Source: CAZHHM01 sp964532225
GTDB lineage: Bacteria > Margulisbacteria > WOR-1 > JAKLHX01
Assembly: GCA_964532225.1 (NCBI GenBank)
Contig: CAZHHM010000008.1
Location: 1-64,000, forward strand
Direction of reading: 5' to 3'
DNA length: 64,000 nucleotides
The position numbers and the translations under genes were made by a program. The notes under the pieces are model-generated. The model saw only the letters and a program-made list of their open reading frames with translations. It was not told the DNA's origin and did not search any database. This document shows, piece after piece, positions 8,533 to 15,333 of this stretch (the first letter of the stretch is position 1; each line of letters starts with the position of its first letter).

Positions 8533-9075
8533 ATGGCACATACCGTATTGGTGGATGGATACAATGCGATCAACAAGATCAAAGGTCTTGAGGTCCTTCT
8601 TGATATGAGCCTCGAAAAGGCCAGAGAAGGTCTGATCGGCCATCTCATTTCGTGGAAAGCTCTTAAGGGCAAGGGAGTAAGGCTGGCGGTGGTCTTTGAC
8701 GGATCGACCGAGCATGCCTATGCGTCCAAATATTCCGAAAGAGGGGTCGAGGTGTACTTTTCTGACAGGCATCTGGGGGAGGATGCGGACAAAAAGATAG
8801 CAAAAATACTCAGACAACACCCGGGAGAATCATACACTGTCGTATCCGACGATAACAGTGTGGCCAACAGCGCGAGAGCGTACAAGGCTAGGATAATGCC
8901 GGTGTCTTTTCTGAATATCGAAAGCAGGGGGACGATAGTGAGGGGAGGACAGAAGACAGAGGACAGATGGCAGAAAAAGGCAAATTCTGAAAAGCTTCCT
9001 GTGTCTGCAGCCAGAAAAATAACGGATGACCTCATCAATGAATGGGTCCTCAAGAAGCCGAAAAAGAAAAACTAG
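8533..9075 (+). CDS. YacP-like NYN-domain ribonuclease
   Basis: This is a 180-residue protein of the YacP/Rae1 NYN (PIN-like) family, predicted metal-dependent ribonucleases acting on RNA at the ribosome or on tRNA/rRNA. The acidic metal-binding positions are visible in LVDGYNAINKI at residues 6-16, VVFDGSTE near 57, and DADKK and VVSDDNSVAN near 80-115. The C-terminal tail is unusual. Residues about 138-147 are encoded by four tandem seven-base units (8945-8972), giving a charged, low-complexity stretch between the conserved core and the last helix. The start is ATG 8533, probably leaderless. Confidence 0.82.
   Translation: MAHTVLVDGYNAINKIKGLEVLLDMSLEKAREGLIGHLISWKALKGKGVRLAVVFDGSTEHAYASKYSERGVEVYFSDRHLGEDADKKIAKILRQHPGESYTVVSDDNSVANSARAYKARIMPVSFLNIESRGTIVRGGQKTEDRWQKKANSEKLPVSAARKITDDLINEWVLKKPKKKN
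8945..8972 (+). repeat. Heptanucleotide repeat inside the NYN gene
   Basis: Four tandem seven-base units are read directly: GAGGACA, GAAGACA, GAGGACA, GATGGCA. They lie in frame inside the YacP-like gene, in its poorly conserved C-terminal tail. They belong to the same period-7 class as the repeats at 11194, 39977, 47939, 61322 and 61983. Confidence 0.75.
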
Positions 9076-9077
9076 TC

Positions 9078-9086
9078 TGTTATAAT
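9078..9086 (+). promoter_or_regulatory. Extended -10 of the tRNA-Pro(UGG) gene
   Basis: TGTTATAAT is an exact extended -10 (TG, one base, TATAAT). Transcription would start near 9093, some 30 bases before the tRNA. The same nine bases occur before the tRNA-Gly locus at 10591-10599. Confidence 0.5.
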
Positions 9087-9121
9087 AAAAAAATCGGCCG
9101 ATAATTTTCGGCAAAGATGGA

Positions 9122-9195
9122 CGGGGAGTAGCTCAGCTTGGTAGAGCACCTGCTTTGGGAGCAGGGGGCCGCAGGTTCAAATCCTGTCTCCCCGA
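9122..9195 (+). tRNA. tRNA-Pro (anticodon UGG)
   Basis: A full cloverleaf can be folded. The acceptor CGGGGAG pairs with CTCCCCG, with A73. The anticodon stem CCTGC/GCAGG holds the loop TTTGGGA with anticodon TGG at 9156-9158, and the T arm contains GGTTCAAATCC. The 3' CCA is not encoded. The downstream beta-lactamase-like gene starts 37 bases later and may be co-transcribed. Confidence 0.96.
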
Positions 9196-9231
9196 TATTT
9201 GTTGATAAGATAATAAGGAGAAGCAGGACTT

Positions 9232-10341
9232 ATGAGGTCTTGGCGGCTGATAGCGATAGTGTCGCTCATTCTATTCCTTCAGGCAGGGCGTTCTTCAGCC
9301 CTTGTGGATTTTATTTCAGGGGAAAGTCCTTATAAGTACGGCTCTTCAAAAAGTCCTTCTTTGGGTGAGTTGAACGAAAAAATTAAAGCTCTGGCCGATT
9401 TCTACATCAAGACAGAGAAAGCGGAAAATATATCAGTATATTTTGAGGACCTGAACAGCGGCTCAAAGATCGTTGTCAACAAGGATGAAAAGTTCGCTCC
9501 TGCCAGTCTGGTGAAGCTGCCGCTGATGCTCTCGATACTCAAGAACGCACAATATGACAGATCGGTGCTAAGTAAAAGGCTCGAGTATACTTCCAGGAAC
9601 ACTGAATATGCGTATTCAAGCAGAAGGGCGTACAGACTGAAAGAGGGAAGGGCCTATAATGTCGGAGAGCTGATAGAGGCGATGATCGAGGATTCCGACA
9701 ACATTGCAATGAGCGTGCTTGTGGATAAGATCGATGATACGGTAGTGTCGGATGCTTTCAAGGTCTTCGATATCCCGATACCCCTGAACAGGGGAAGAAT
9801 AAACAGGACCACAGTAGATATGTACGGCAATCTGTTGAGAAAGGTCTACAAACGCGAATATCTCGACAATGACATGACAACGCAGGCCATCTCATATCTG
9901 CTGGATACCAGCTTTCACGAAGGGATCGAGTCGGGCATCCCGGCAAATATCTTTATCGCGCACAAATACGGCGAGACGGGGATAGGGGACAGGAAGCTTG
10001 ACTATTCGGATCTACGGTCCTTTAAAAAGAATAAAGGGACCATTGAATCTGAGCTGAGAAGGCTGGGCCTCCTGAATTCTACGATGGAAGCAGATTTCGG
10101 TTTCCAGAGCCTGATATATTCGATGCGTAATGTATCGAACCAGGACAAGGACAGGCTTATAAAGATAATGGGGGGAGAGCTCTCGAACAGGTGGCAGCTC
10201 CATGAAGCTGCTATCGTGTTCTACCCGCTCAGACCTTATATACTTGTTATCATGACAAAAGGTACTAAAGAACAAAGACTTGAGAACATTCTCAGGGGCA
10301 TCTCGAAAGAGGTCTATACTTTTGTCAGTTCGGTGAAATAG
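9232..10341 (+). CDS. Secreted serine hydrolase of the class A beta-lactamase fold
   Basis: The 369-residue protein has an N-terminal signal peptide (hydrophobic residues about 7-18). It carries the serine beta-lactamase/transpeptidase motifs in order: S92-L-V-K95 (nucleophile and general base) in APASLVKLP, S155-D-N157 in EDSDNIAM, and a KTG-like K245-Y-G in HKYGETG. These place it in the Beta-lactamase2 family. Many such proteins in anaerobes act on cell-wall peptides rather than on antibiotics, and the ordinary KTG triad is changed to KYG, so beta-lactam hydrolysis should not be assumed. AGGAG precedes the ATG. It is longer than classical class A enzymes because of an N-terminal linker and an insertion near residues 250-300. 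Confidence 0.75.
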   Translation: MRSWRLIAIVSLILFLQAGRSSALVDFISGESPYKYGSSKSPSLGELNEKIKALADFYIKTEKAENISVYFEDLNSGSKIVVNKDEKFAPASLVKLPLMLSILKNAQYDRSVLSKRLEYTSRNTEYAYSSRRAYRLKEGRAYNVGELIEAMIEDSDNIAMSVLVDKIDDTVVSDAFKVFDIPIPLNRGRINRTTVDMYGNLLRKVYKREYLDNDMTTQAISYLLDTSFHEGIESGIPANIFIAHKYGETGIGDRKLDYSDLRSFKKNKGTIESELRRLGLLNSTMEADFGFQSLIYSMRNVSNQDKDRLIKIMGGELSNRWQLHEAAIVFYPLRPYILVIMTKGTKEQRLENILRGISKEVYTFVSSVK

Positions 10342-10359
10342 GTCCTGCGGATACATTGT

Positions 10360-10388
10360 TTGATTAACCCCGGTATTGCTGTTAAAAT
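10360..10388 (+). promoter_or_regulatory. Promoter upstream of the tRNA-Pro(GGG) locus
   Basis: TTGATT (10360-10365) and TAAAAT (10383-10388) are 17 bp apart. The expected start near 10395 is about ten bases before a truncated tRNA 5' end (10406-10416). The intact tRNA begins only at 10507. Confidence 0.55.
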
Positions 10389-10403
10389 CTTAATATTAGC
10401 TTG

Positions 10404-10517
10404 ATCGGGCCGTAGCTTGTCCCGCCAGGAAGGCGGGATTGCTTACCTGACTGCTTTGAGGACCACACTGCAGTCAGTTACGTTGTCTTGTTCGATGGTC
10501 TATTATCGGGCCGTAGC
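10404..10517 (+). repeat. Direct repeat of the tRNA-Pro 5' end flanking a 88-bp insert
   Basis: The 13 bases ATCGGGCCGTAGC at 10404-10416 recur exactly at 10505-10517, where they form the 5' end of the intact tRNA. The 88 bases between contain two inverted repeats: TCCCGCC/GGCGGGA (10420-10438) and CTGACTGC/GCAGTCAG (10447-10454 with 10470-10477). The arrangement looks like insertion of a small palindromic element at tRNA position 11 with target duplication, or a slipped duplication. No reading frame is present. Confidence 0.7.
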
Positions 10518-10580
10518 GCAGCTTGGTAGCGTGTCCGCTTGGGGTGCGGGAGGTCACGGGTTCAAATCCCGTCGGCCCGA
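10507..10580 (+). tRNA. tRNA-Pro (anticodon GGG)
   Basis: The acceptor CGGGCCG pairs with CGGCCCG, with A73. The anticodon loop TTGGGGT between TCCGC and GCGGG gives anticodon GGG, and the T arm is GGTTCAAATCC. It is followed at once by TTTTTG, which may help terminate. Its promoter is separated from it by the element described at 10404-10517. Confidence 0.95.
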
Positions 10581-10590
10581 TTTTTGTTTC

Positions 10591-10599
10591 TGTTATAAT
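10591..10599 (+). promoter_or_regulatory. Extended -10 of the tRNA-Gly locus
   Basis: TGTTATAAT, identical to the element before tRNA-Pro(UGG), lies upstream of the sequence leading into the assembly gap. Confidence 0.45.
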
Positions 10600-10607
10600 T
10601 TAATTAC

Positions 10608-10817
10608 TATGTGATCTGCTGATGCGGGCTTGCCCGCCGAAGCGGAGCGTAGGCGGGTGTAGNNNNNNNNNNNNNNNNNNNNNNNNNNNNNNNNNNNNNN
10701 NNNNNNNNNNNNNNNNNNNNNNNNNNNNNNNNNNNNNNNNNNNNNNNNNNNNNNNNNNNNNNTATGTGATCTGCTGATGCGGGCTTGCCCGCCGAAGCGG
10801 AGCGTAGGCGGGTGTAG
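10608..10817. repeat. Exact 55-bp duplication flanking the 100-N gap
   Basis: Bases 10608-10662 and 10763-10817 are identical over 55 bp and flank exactly 100 Ns. Each copy contains the palindrome GCGGGC-TT-GCCCGC and ends with the first ten bases of tRNA-Gly. A 55-bp exact match at both contig ends followed by a standard-size N run is what a scaffolder leaves when two contigs share a terminal k-mer. True sequence may simply join across one copy. Alternatively the gap hides an insert like the ones beside the neighbouring tRNAs. Confidence 0.85.
10663..10762. other. Assembly gap (100 N)
   Basis: One hundred undetermined bases of nominal length; any reading frame drawn through it is meaningless. 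Confidence 0.99.
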
Positions 10818-10879
10818 CTCAGCGGTAGAGCTCCTGCCTTCCAAGCAGGAGGTCGTGGGTTCAAATCCCATCGCCCGCT
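10808..10879 (+). tRNA. tRNA-Gly (anticodon UCC)
   Basis: The acceptor GCGGGTG pairs with CGCCCGC (one G-U pair), with T73. The anticodon stem CCTGC/GCAGG encloses CTTCCAA with anticodon TCC, and the T arm is GGTTCAAATCC. A run of T (10879-10884) follows directly. Its 5' acceptor strand is also the right arm of a palindrome with the upstream CCCGCC (10788-10793), so precursor RNA could mispair. Confidence 0.95.
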
Positions 10880-10900
10880 TTTTTATTTTCTCGGGGCAGC

Positions 10901-11024
10901 GGACTACGGCTTTGTGTCCCCGTAGTCCCTCGACCAAGAGGTCTCGGGATGACGGCTATGGGTATTAAATATTCGTTTAAGCTCGCAATGTCCCGGTTTG
11001 GATTTGGGCTTTGTGTCCCCGTAG
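10901..11024 (+). repeat. Palindromic element carrying a copy of the tRNA-Arg 5' end
   Basis: The 18 bases at 10908-10925 are repeated exactly at 11007-11024, where they span the leader and first ten bases of tRNA-Arg. The upstream copy sits inside a perfect 9-bp inverted repeat, GGACTACGG (10901-10909) with CCGTAGTCC (10920-10928). This is followed by a second, imperfect one around TCGACC/GGTCTC. No gene is seen in 10880-11014. Confidence 0.7.
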
Positions 11025-11088
11025 CTCAATTGGATAGAGCAACAGCCTTCTAAGCTGTAGGTTGGGCGTTCGATTCGCCCCGGGGACG
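11015..11088 (+). tRNA. tRNA-Arg (anticodon UCU)
   Basis: The acceptor GTCCCCG pairs with CGGGGAC, with G73. The anticodon stem ACAGC/GCTGT encloses CTTCTAA with anticodon TCT, and the T arm contains GTTCGATTC. Confidence 0.95.
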
Positions 11089-11117
11089 AGATGAAGGATA
11101 AAAAGTAAGTACTTCGT

Positions 11118-11189
11118 GGTGGCTATAGTGTAACGGTAGCACGACGGGTTGTGGTCCCGTTAGTCCGGGTTCAAATCCCGATAGCCACC
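11118..11189 (+). tRNA. tRNA-His (anticodon GUG)
   Basis: The acceptor GTGGCTA pairs with TAGCCAC. An extra encoded G at position -1 (11118) faces C73, the identity element of tRNA-His. The anticodon loop TTGTGGT within ACGGG/CCCGT gives anticodon GTG. Confidence 0.95.
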
Positions 11190-11193
11190 CCAA

Positions 11194-11228
11194 GCAGAAC
11201 AGAAAATAGATAGTTGAGAATAGAGAAT
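11194..11228 (+). repeat. Heptanucleotide repeat just after tRNA-His
   Basis: Five degenerate seven-base units follow the tRNA at a distance of four bases: GCAGAAC, AGAAAAT, AGATAGT, TGAGAAT, AGAGAAT. The shared string AGTTGAGAATAGA also occurs in the repeat after tRNA-Met (39977-40018). Confidence 0.6.
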
Positions 11229-11296
11229 TCCCGCAGAATAAGGGTCCCTCAATAACAGAAGAGCACAATAATATTTGCCATTATCCCCTTAAGTGC

Positions 11297-11302
11297 TAGA
11301 AT
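11297..11302 (+). promoter_or_regulatory. -10 element of the pilin operon
   Basis: TAGAAT is followed by six bases and then the ATG at 11309, with no Shine-Dalgarno; the mRNA is predicted to be leaderless. Confidence 0.5.
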
Positions 11303-11308
11303 CAATAT

Positions 11309-11815
11309 ATGCTAAAAAGCCGCAGAGCTTATACCATCGTTGAGGTGACGATAGTTCTTGTCCTGGTCGCTATCCTTGCAGTATTTGCGATGATCTCAAT
11401 GTCCTCCATATCGCACAACCGACTGATCAATGCGGCAGAAAAAGTGGCGATGGACATCAGGTTCGCGAAGAACAACGCTCTTGCTTCAGGTGTCTGGACA
11501 GGCCTAAGGTTCTTTACCGCTTCGGGTACGTATGATGTGTATGAGACGGACGGGACATCCGATGCGACGGTCAAACACCCTGAAGACCAGACACAATCAT
11601 ATATTGTGAACATCCCGGCAGATTTTGACGGTGTTTCTATATCCTCGGTAAGCTTTTCAGGAGGCAATAAGGTAGAGTTCGATCCTCTCGGTGTGCCTTA
11701 CAATGATAAAGACGGCAGTGCTCTCGTGCTGACCGGGGCTGTTACACTATCGGCGCAAAGTAAAGTGGTCACCGTATTTGTCCATCCCAGGACCGGGAGG
11801 GTGACCTTGCAATGA
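11309..11815 (+). CDS. Type IV pilin/pseudopilin, GspH/FimT-like
   Basis: This 168-residue protein begins with a short basic leader (MLKSRRA) and the class III prepilin signal. Cleavage is expected between Ala7 and Tyr8, followed by TIVEVTIVLVLVAIL with glutamate at mature position 5. The hydrophobic helix runs about residues 9-30. The globular part carries the PRTGRVTL ending common in GspH/FimT proteins, so it is probably a minor pilin that primes or caps a type IV pilus or type II secretion pseudopilus. It is first of four genes joined by ATGA overlaps. The major pilin, assembly ATPase and prepilin peptidase are not in this window. Confidence 0.82.
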   Translation: MLKSRRAYTIVEVTIVLVLVAILAVFAMISMSSISHNRLINAAEKVAMDIRFAKNNALASGVWTGLRFFTASGTYDVYETDGTSDATVKHPEDQTQSYIVNIPADFDGVSISSVSFSGGNKVEFDPLGVPYNDKDGSALVLTGAVTLSAQSKVVTVFVHPRTGRVTLQ

Positions 11816-12234
11816 ACAGTCGCATACTTTCAGGCAATAAGCGGGGGATGAACCTTATCGAGCTGATAATGGCCGTAGTGATCGGCGGCATAATATTCTA
11901 TTCATTCCTTAATGTGTTCATTTCCGCGACCTTCAAAGGTGCAAGCATGGAAGCTCTTACAGGAGCGCTTTTCCTGGCCAACGGCAAGCTCGAGACCGTT
12001 GTCTCAAAGAGGTTCACTTCGATCACATCAGAGGCCCTCTCTTCATTCGGCGGACCTTTTCCGGCATATTACAGCCAGGTCACGGTGAACTATGTTTCTC
12101 CTGAAGCGCTTGATACTGTCACTGACCCGACGGTCACCGCGTTTAAAAGAGTGATAGTAAGAGTGACCGCTCCTGCTTATAGCCTGGGAACAGTCGAAGT
12201 AAGGGGGCTTGTCACCGACATGTCAAATCCATGA
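11812..12234 (+). CDS. Minor pseudopilin, GspI-like
   Basis: This is a 140-residue protein with a prepilin leader of 12 residues ending in Gly, then MNLIELIMAVVIGGIIFYSF. Cleavage at Gly12-Met13 would leave glutamate at mature position 5. The small C-terminal domain (beta-strand rich, ending VEVRGLVTDM) and its position second in the run fit a GspI/PilV-type minor pilin. It overlaps its upstream and downstream genes through ATGA junctions. The assignment to GspI rather than PilV rests mainly on gene order. Confidence 0.72.
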   Translation: MNSRILSGNKRGMNLIELIMAVVIGGIIFYSFLNVFISATFKGASMEALTGALFLANGKLETVVSKRFTSITSEALSSFGGPFPAYYSQVTVNYVSPEALDTVTDPTVTAFKRVIVRVTAPAYSLGTVEVRGLVTDMSNP

Positions 12235-12713
12235 ACAGGAAAGCTTTCACGCTGATCGAGCTGGTCATGACGATAGTGATATCCTCGCTGATATTCGGGA
12301 TATTCGCCATGGTCATTTACAGCGGGATGCAGATATGGTTCTTTAACAAGATACAAAAGACCTATCTCTATGAGGCCAGGACAGCGCTTAACAGAATGGT
12401 GCGGGAGATCAGGATGACCAGGGATACGACGTCTGCCGGCATAACCACCTTTGCGACATCCGAGTATTCGTTCACCGATATCAACGGCAATGCGATAAAC
12501 TATAGGCAGAGCGGAAGCAGCCTGCTCAGGAACAGCGATATCATGATAGACAATCTGGTGAACCCCGGGGGGCTGGCCTTTGCATACCTGAACCAGACAG
12601 GTGTGGCAACTACCGAAAGGAGCTCTATAAGGGCCGTGAAGGTGAACCTGTTTTTGCGCAGCGGAAGCAATGTGGTAAAAATGCAGTCCGCGGGAGGGAT
12701 AAGGAACAGATGA
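12231..12713 (+). CDS. Minor pseudopilin, GspJ/PilW-like
   Basis: This is a 160-residue protein with a near-perfect prepilin signal: MNRKA, then FTLIELVMTIVISSLIFGIF. Cleavage is expected after Ala5, leaving Phe1 and Glu5 of the mature protein. The region after the helix (KTYLYEARTALNRMVREIRMTRD) matches the arrangement in GspJ/PilW proteins, in which a helix leads into a mostly beta domain. It is third in a four-gene run, and an ATGA overlap couples it to the next gene. Confidence 0.8.
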   Translation: MNRKAFTLIELVMTIVISSLIFGIFAMVIYSGMQIWFFNKIQKTYLYEARTALNRMVREIRMTRDTTSAGITTFATSEYSFTDINGNAINYRQSGSSLLRNSDIMIDNLVNPGGLAFAYLNQTGVATTERSSIRAVKVNLFLRSGSNVVKMQSAGGIRNR

Positions 12714-13954
12714 ACAAAAAAGGATACGCGCTGATGACCGTGATCTTCTTCCTGCTGATATTTGCCGGGCTCGTTCTCTTCTTTGTGAATATATTCTTTT
12801 CGGAATCGCGTACTGTCTCGACAGAATATTCCTACAGCAAGGCGTTCAATATCGCTGAAGCGGGACGTGTGTACGCGGTAAAGCGCATGGCCGGCGTGTC
12901 CAACTGGAGCGCGCCGGGGATATTCCCGATGACAAAGACCTTTGGCGGAGGACAATTCACTGTAAATCTCGCAGGCAGCGGACCGACATGGGCCACGCTC
13001 GAGTCAACAGGGATAGTGACCTCTGAAGGAAAGACCTACAGAAGAAAGATACAGGCAAGGGTAATGATCACCGGCGGGCTAGCGTTGGGGGATTTTGCCG
13101 TGTTCTCTTGGGGCGTCGGGTCAGGGACAGGGGACCATACTGTGAACATCTCGAACAACGCGAGCATAGTTGGCAATATATTTACCGCTTCTAATGTCGT
13201 TCTTGGCAACAACTCGAGCATAACAGGAAGTGTGTTCTCTTCCGGCTCCGTGTCTACAGGGTCAGGGGTCACCGTGACGGGAACCACGGCAGCATATGTT
13301 TCTACCCCGGCGGCTCCTTCACTCGATACTTCTTATTATCAGTCCCTTATCAATACTGCCGCGACGTATCCTACGGGCAATCTCAGTATCGCGAACGGCC
13401 AGACAGTGGCTTTCTCCGGGACTACATATGTGAATGGCAACTTTTTAACTGGAAACAACGTTACATTGACAGTTACCGGGACACAAGCTACCGTGGTAGT
13501 CAATGGTAGCGCCACATTTGGCAACGATAATATCGTGGGGAATAACTTCCGTCTCATAGTTAAGAATAATATTACGTTCGGGAATAATCTGACTTGGGGT
13601 ACTGACGGTCTGATATTTGCTCTTTTGCCGACAAGCGTCATTACTTTTGGCAACAACGGAGAGACCGGCAATGCAGGTGTGGGCAACGGTACTGTTGTTC
13701 TTACCCCTGGGACCGTTATCTTGAACAATAACTGTGAATTCTACGGTCTGATATATGCAGAGACGAGAGCGGTAATAAACAATAATGTGGAACTTAGCGG
13801 AAGCCTGATAAGCGGGTTCATCGACTCAATAGGCAACAATTCCACGCTTACTTTAAGCTCCGGGGCAGTGGATTATTCCGGGATCACCGGGCTAAGCATG
13901 GGACTGGGACTTGGCGGGACCATTACTACAGGCGACTGGAGAGAGGTGTTCTAG
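12710..13954 (+). CDS. PilX/GspK-like pilus protein with bactofilin-like repetitive C-terminus
   Basis: The 414-residue protein starts with a PilX-type membrane segment (MNKKGYALMTVIFFLLIFAG, residues 1-35) and the following AFNIAEAGRVYAVKRM typical of PilX N-termini. From about residue 140 it changes to a long repetitive series of short beta turns rich in N, G, S, T and V (units such as NNASIVGNI, NNSSITGSV, GNNVTLTVTG). This resembles a parallel beta-helix of the bactofilin or polymer-forming type. The combination suggests a pilus-tip or surface protein rather than an ordinary minor pilin. It lacks the glutamate of a class III prepilin, like other PilX/GspK proteins. Confidence 0.65.
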   Translation: MNKKGYALMTVIFFLLIFAGLVLFFVNIFFSESRTVSTEYSYSKAFNIAEAGRVYAVKRMAGVSNWSAPGIFPMTKTFGGGQFTVNLAGSGPTWATLESTGIVTSEGKTYRRKIQARVMITGGLALGDFAVFSWGVGSGTGDHTVNISNNASIVGNIFTASNVVLGNNSSITGSVFSSGSVSTGSGVTVTGTTAAYVSTPAAPSLDTSYYQSLINTAATYPTGNLSIANGQTVAFSGTTYVNGNFLTGNNVTLTVTGTQATVVVNGSATFGNDNIVGNNFRLIVKNNITFGNNLTWGTDGLIFALLPTSVITFGNNGETGNAGVGNGTVVLTPGTVILNNNCEFYGLIYAETRAVINNNVELSGSLISGFIDSIGNNSTLTLSSGAVDYSGITGLSMGLGLGGTITTGDWREVF

Positions 13955-13961
13955 CAGAGAA

Positions 13962-14768
13962 ATGTCTCATACTTACATTAACGGCGTATGCATGGAAAAG
14001 GCAATAGAAGAATGCCTTTGCGAGTACTGGAGATCTTTCTGCAATCTTCCCGGCTCAGAGGTGATCGAAAAGGACGGACTTACTCTTTGCTACACCGGGG
14101 TGAATTTCTCGACTTTCAACGGCGTTTTCTGCGCTGACCTGAGAGGCGGGGGCGCTGAGCGCAAGATCGACGAGTGCACAGAGTATTTTAAGTCCAGGAA
14201 AGTCCCGATGCTCTGGAGGGTCGGTCCATTTTCAAGGCCCGGAGGGCTCTCCAACATGCTCAAGAAAAAAGGGTATTCAGTTTATGCCGACGAGATGGGG
14301 ATGGCTATCGAGCTTGATACGGTTCTTTGGCCTTCAGCACCTTCCGGATTGAATATCGTTGAGGTTAAGAACGAGAAGGACCTCAAGCTTTTTGTAGATG
14401 TCCTGGCCCAGGTGTTCGAGCTGCCAGACAATATCGTGTCGGATGCCATCTATTCGTCATATCTTGAACATATGAAGCAGGGGACGGGCAAATTCACCCA
14501 TTATCTGGCATTCGTCGGTGACAAACCGGTCTCGACCGCATCGCTCATGATGTCAGACCAATACCCGGGCATCTACAACGGATGTACGGTAGAATCAGAA
14601 CGAGGCAAGGGAATAAGCTCGGTCCTTCTGTACAAAAGCATGGAATTGGCCAGGGAAAAGGGTCATAAGATCTGCTATTTACAGTCTTCCCCCATGTCAA
14701 GAGGGTTGTGCCTTAAAGCAGGGTTCAAGCCTTACGGACTTATACAGTATATGGAAATGTGTCCGTGA
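13962..14768 (+). CDS. GNAT family N-acetyltransferase
   Basis: This 268-residue protein carries a C-terminal GNAT domain. The acetyl-CoA-binding segment is CTVESERGKGISSVLLYKSMELAREKG near residues 206-232, followed by the usual CYLQSSPMSRGLCLKAGFK. The N-terminal half, starting with EKAIEECLCEYW, is a degenerate GNAT-like half that probably helps bind substrate. The substrate is unknown. ATG 13962 lies eight bases after the pilX-like stop with a weak GAGAA; an ATG at 13992 is an alternative. Confidence 0.78.
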   Translation: MSHTYINGVCMEKAIEECLCEYWRSFCNLPGSEVIEKDGLTLCYTGVNFSTFNGVFCADLRGGGAERKIDECTEYFKSRKVPMLWRVGPFSRPGGLSNMLKKKGYSVYADEMGMAIELDTVLWPSAPSGLNIVEVKNEKDLKLFVDVLAQVFELPDNIVSDAIYSSYLEHMKQGTGKFTHYLAFVGDKPVSTASLMMSDQYPGIYNGCTVESERGKGISSVLLYKSMELAREKGHKICYLQSSPMSRGLCLKAGFKPYGLIQYMEMCP

Positions 14769-14778
14769 AAGGGTCTCT

Positions 14779-15333
14779 ATGGACGTAAAAGAGGCGATCG
14801 AGGCTAGAAGAGCTTACAGGTCGCTCGATAAGGTCCTTCTGCCTGATACGATAGTAGACGACCTTTCCGAAGCCGCAAAGCTTGCCCCCTCATGTTTTAA
14901 TAACCAGCCGTGGCGTTTTGTTTTTGTAAAAGGCAGGGAACAGCTCGAAGCCCTCAAAAGAACACTGAACAAAGGCAATGAATGGGCCTATGAGGCATCG
15001 ATGATAATAGCAGCTTTCGCCATGAAAGAGACCGACTGTACTGTAAAAGGAAGAGAGTATTTCATGTTCGACACCGGCATGGCATGCGCGATGATCATGC
15101 TGCGCGCTACCGAGCTGGGGCTTATAGCGCATCCCATAGTAGGGTTCGATGAGGAGGCGGCAAAAAAGGTCATCGGGATAGTTGACCCTTACAGGATAGC
15201 CGTGTTCATCATAGTCGGAAAGCGCTCCGGCAGCATCAGTCCAGTCCTGAGCGAGAAACAGATCGAAGCGGAGATGCGAAGGCCTGAACGCATGGCCGGG
15301 TCAGAGTTCGTTTTTATCGATAAGGTTCAGTAG
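14779..15333 (+). CDS. Nitroreductase-family flavoprotein
   Basis: This is a 184-residue FMN protein of the nitroreductase superfamily, which uses NAD(P)H to reduce diverse acceptors. The N-terminal IEARRAYRSLDK (phosphate-binding Arg-Arg/Ser) and APSCFNNQPWRFVFVKG near residue 35 are the standard FMN contacts. DTGMACAMIMLRATELGL near residue 98 is the dimer-core helix. The real substrate cannot be read from the sequence. It follows the acetyltransferase by ten bases with GGGTCTCT rather than a clear Shine-Dalgarno. Its 3' end overlaps the convergent TPR protein gene by seven bases. Confidence 0.85.
   Translation: MDVKEAIEARRAYRSLDKVLLPDTIVDDLSEAAKLAPSCFNNQPWRFVFVKGREQLEALKRTLNKGNEWAYEASMIIAAFAMKETDCTVKGREYFMFDTGMACAMIMLRATELGLIAHPIVGFDEEAAKKVIGIVDPYRIAVFIIVGKRSGSISPVLSEKQIEAEMRRPERMAGSEFVFIDKVQ

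Noticed and set aside
9138..9335. Small plus-strand frame starting inside tRNA-Pro
   Set aside because: It overlaps the tRNA and is a frame-shifted shadow of the beta-lactamase-like gene.
9232..10341. Calling this gene an antibiotic-resistance beta-lactamase
   Set aside because: The SxxK and SDN motifs fit the fold, but the KTG motif is KYG and no resistance context exists; a wall-related serine hydrolase is the safer call.
10593..10937. Minus-strand reading frames crossing the N gap
   Set aside because: They run through 100 undetermined bases and over tRNA genes.
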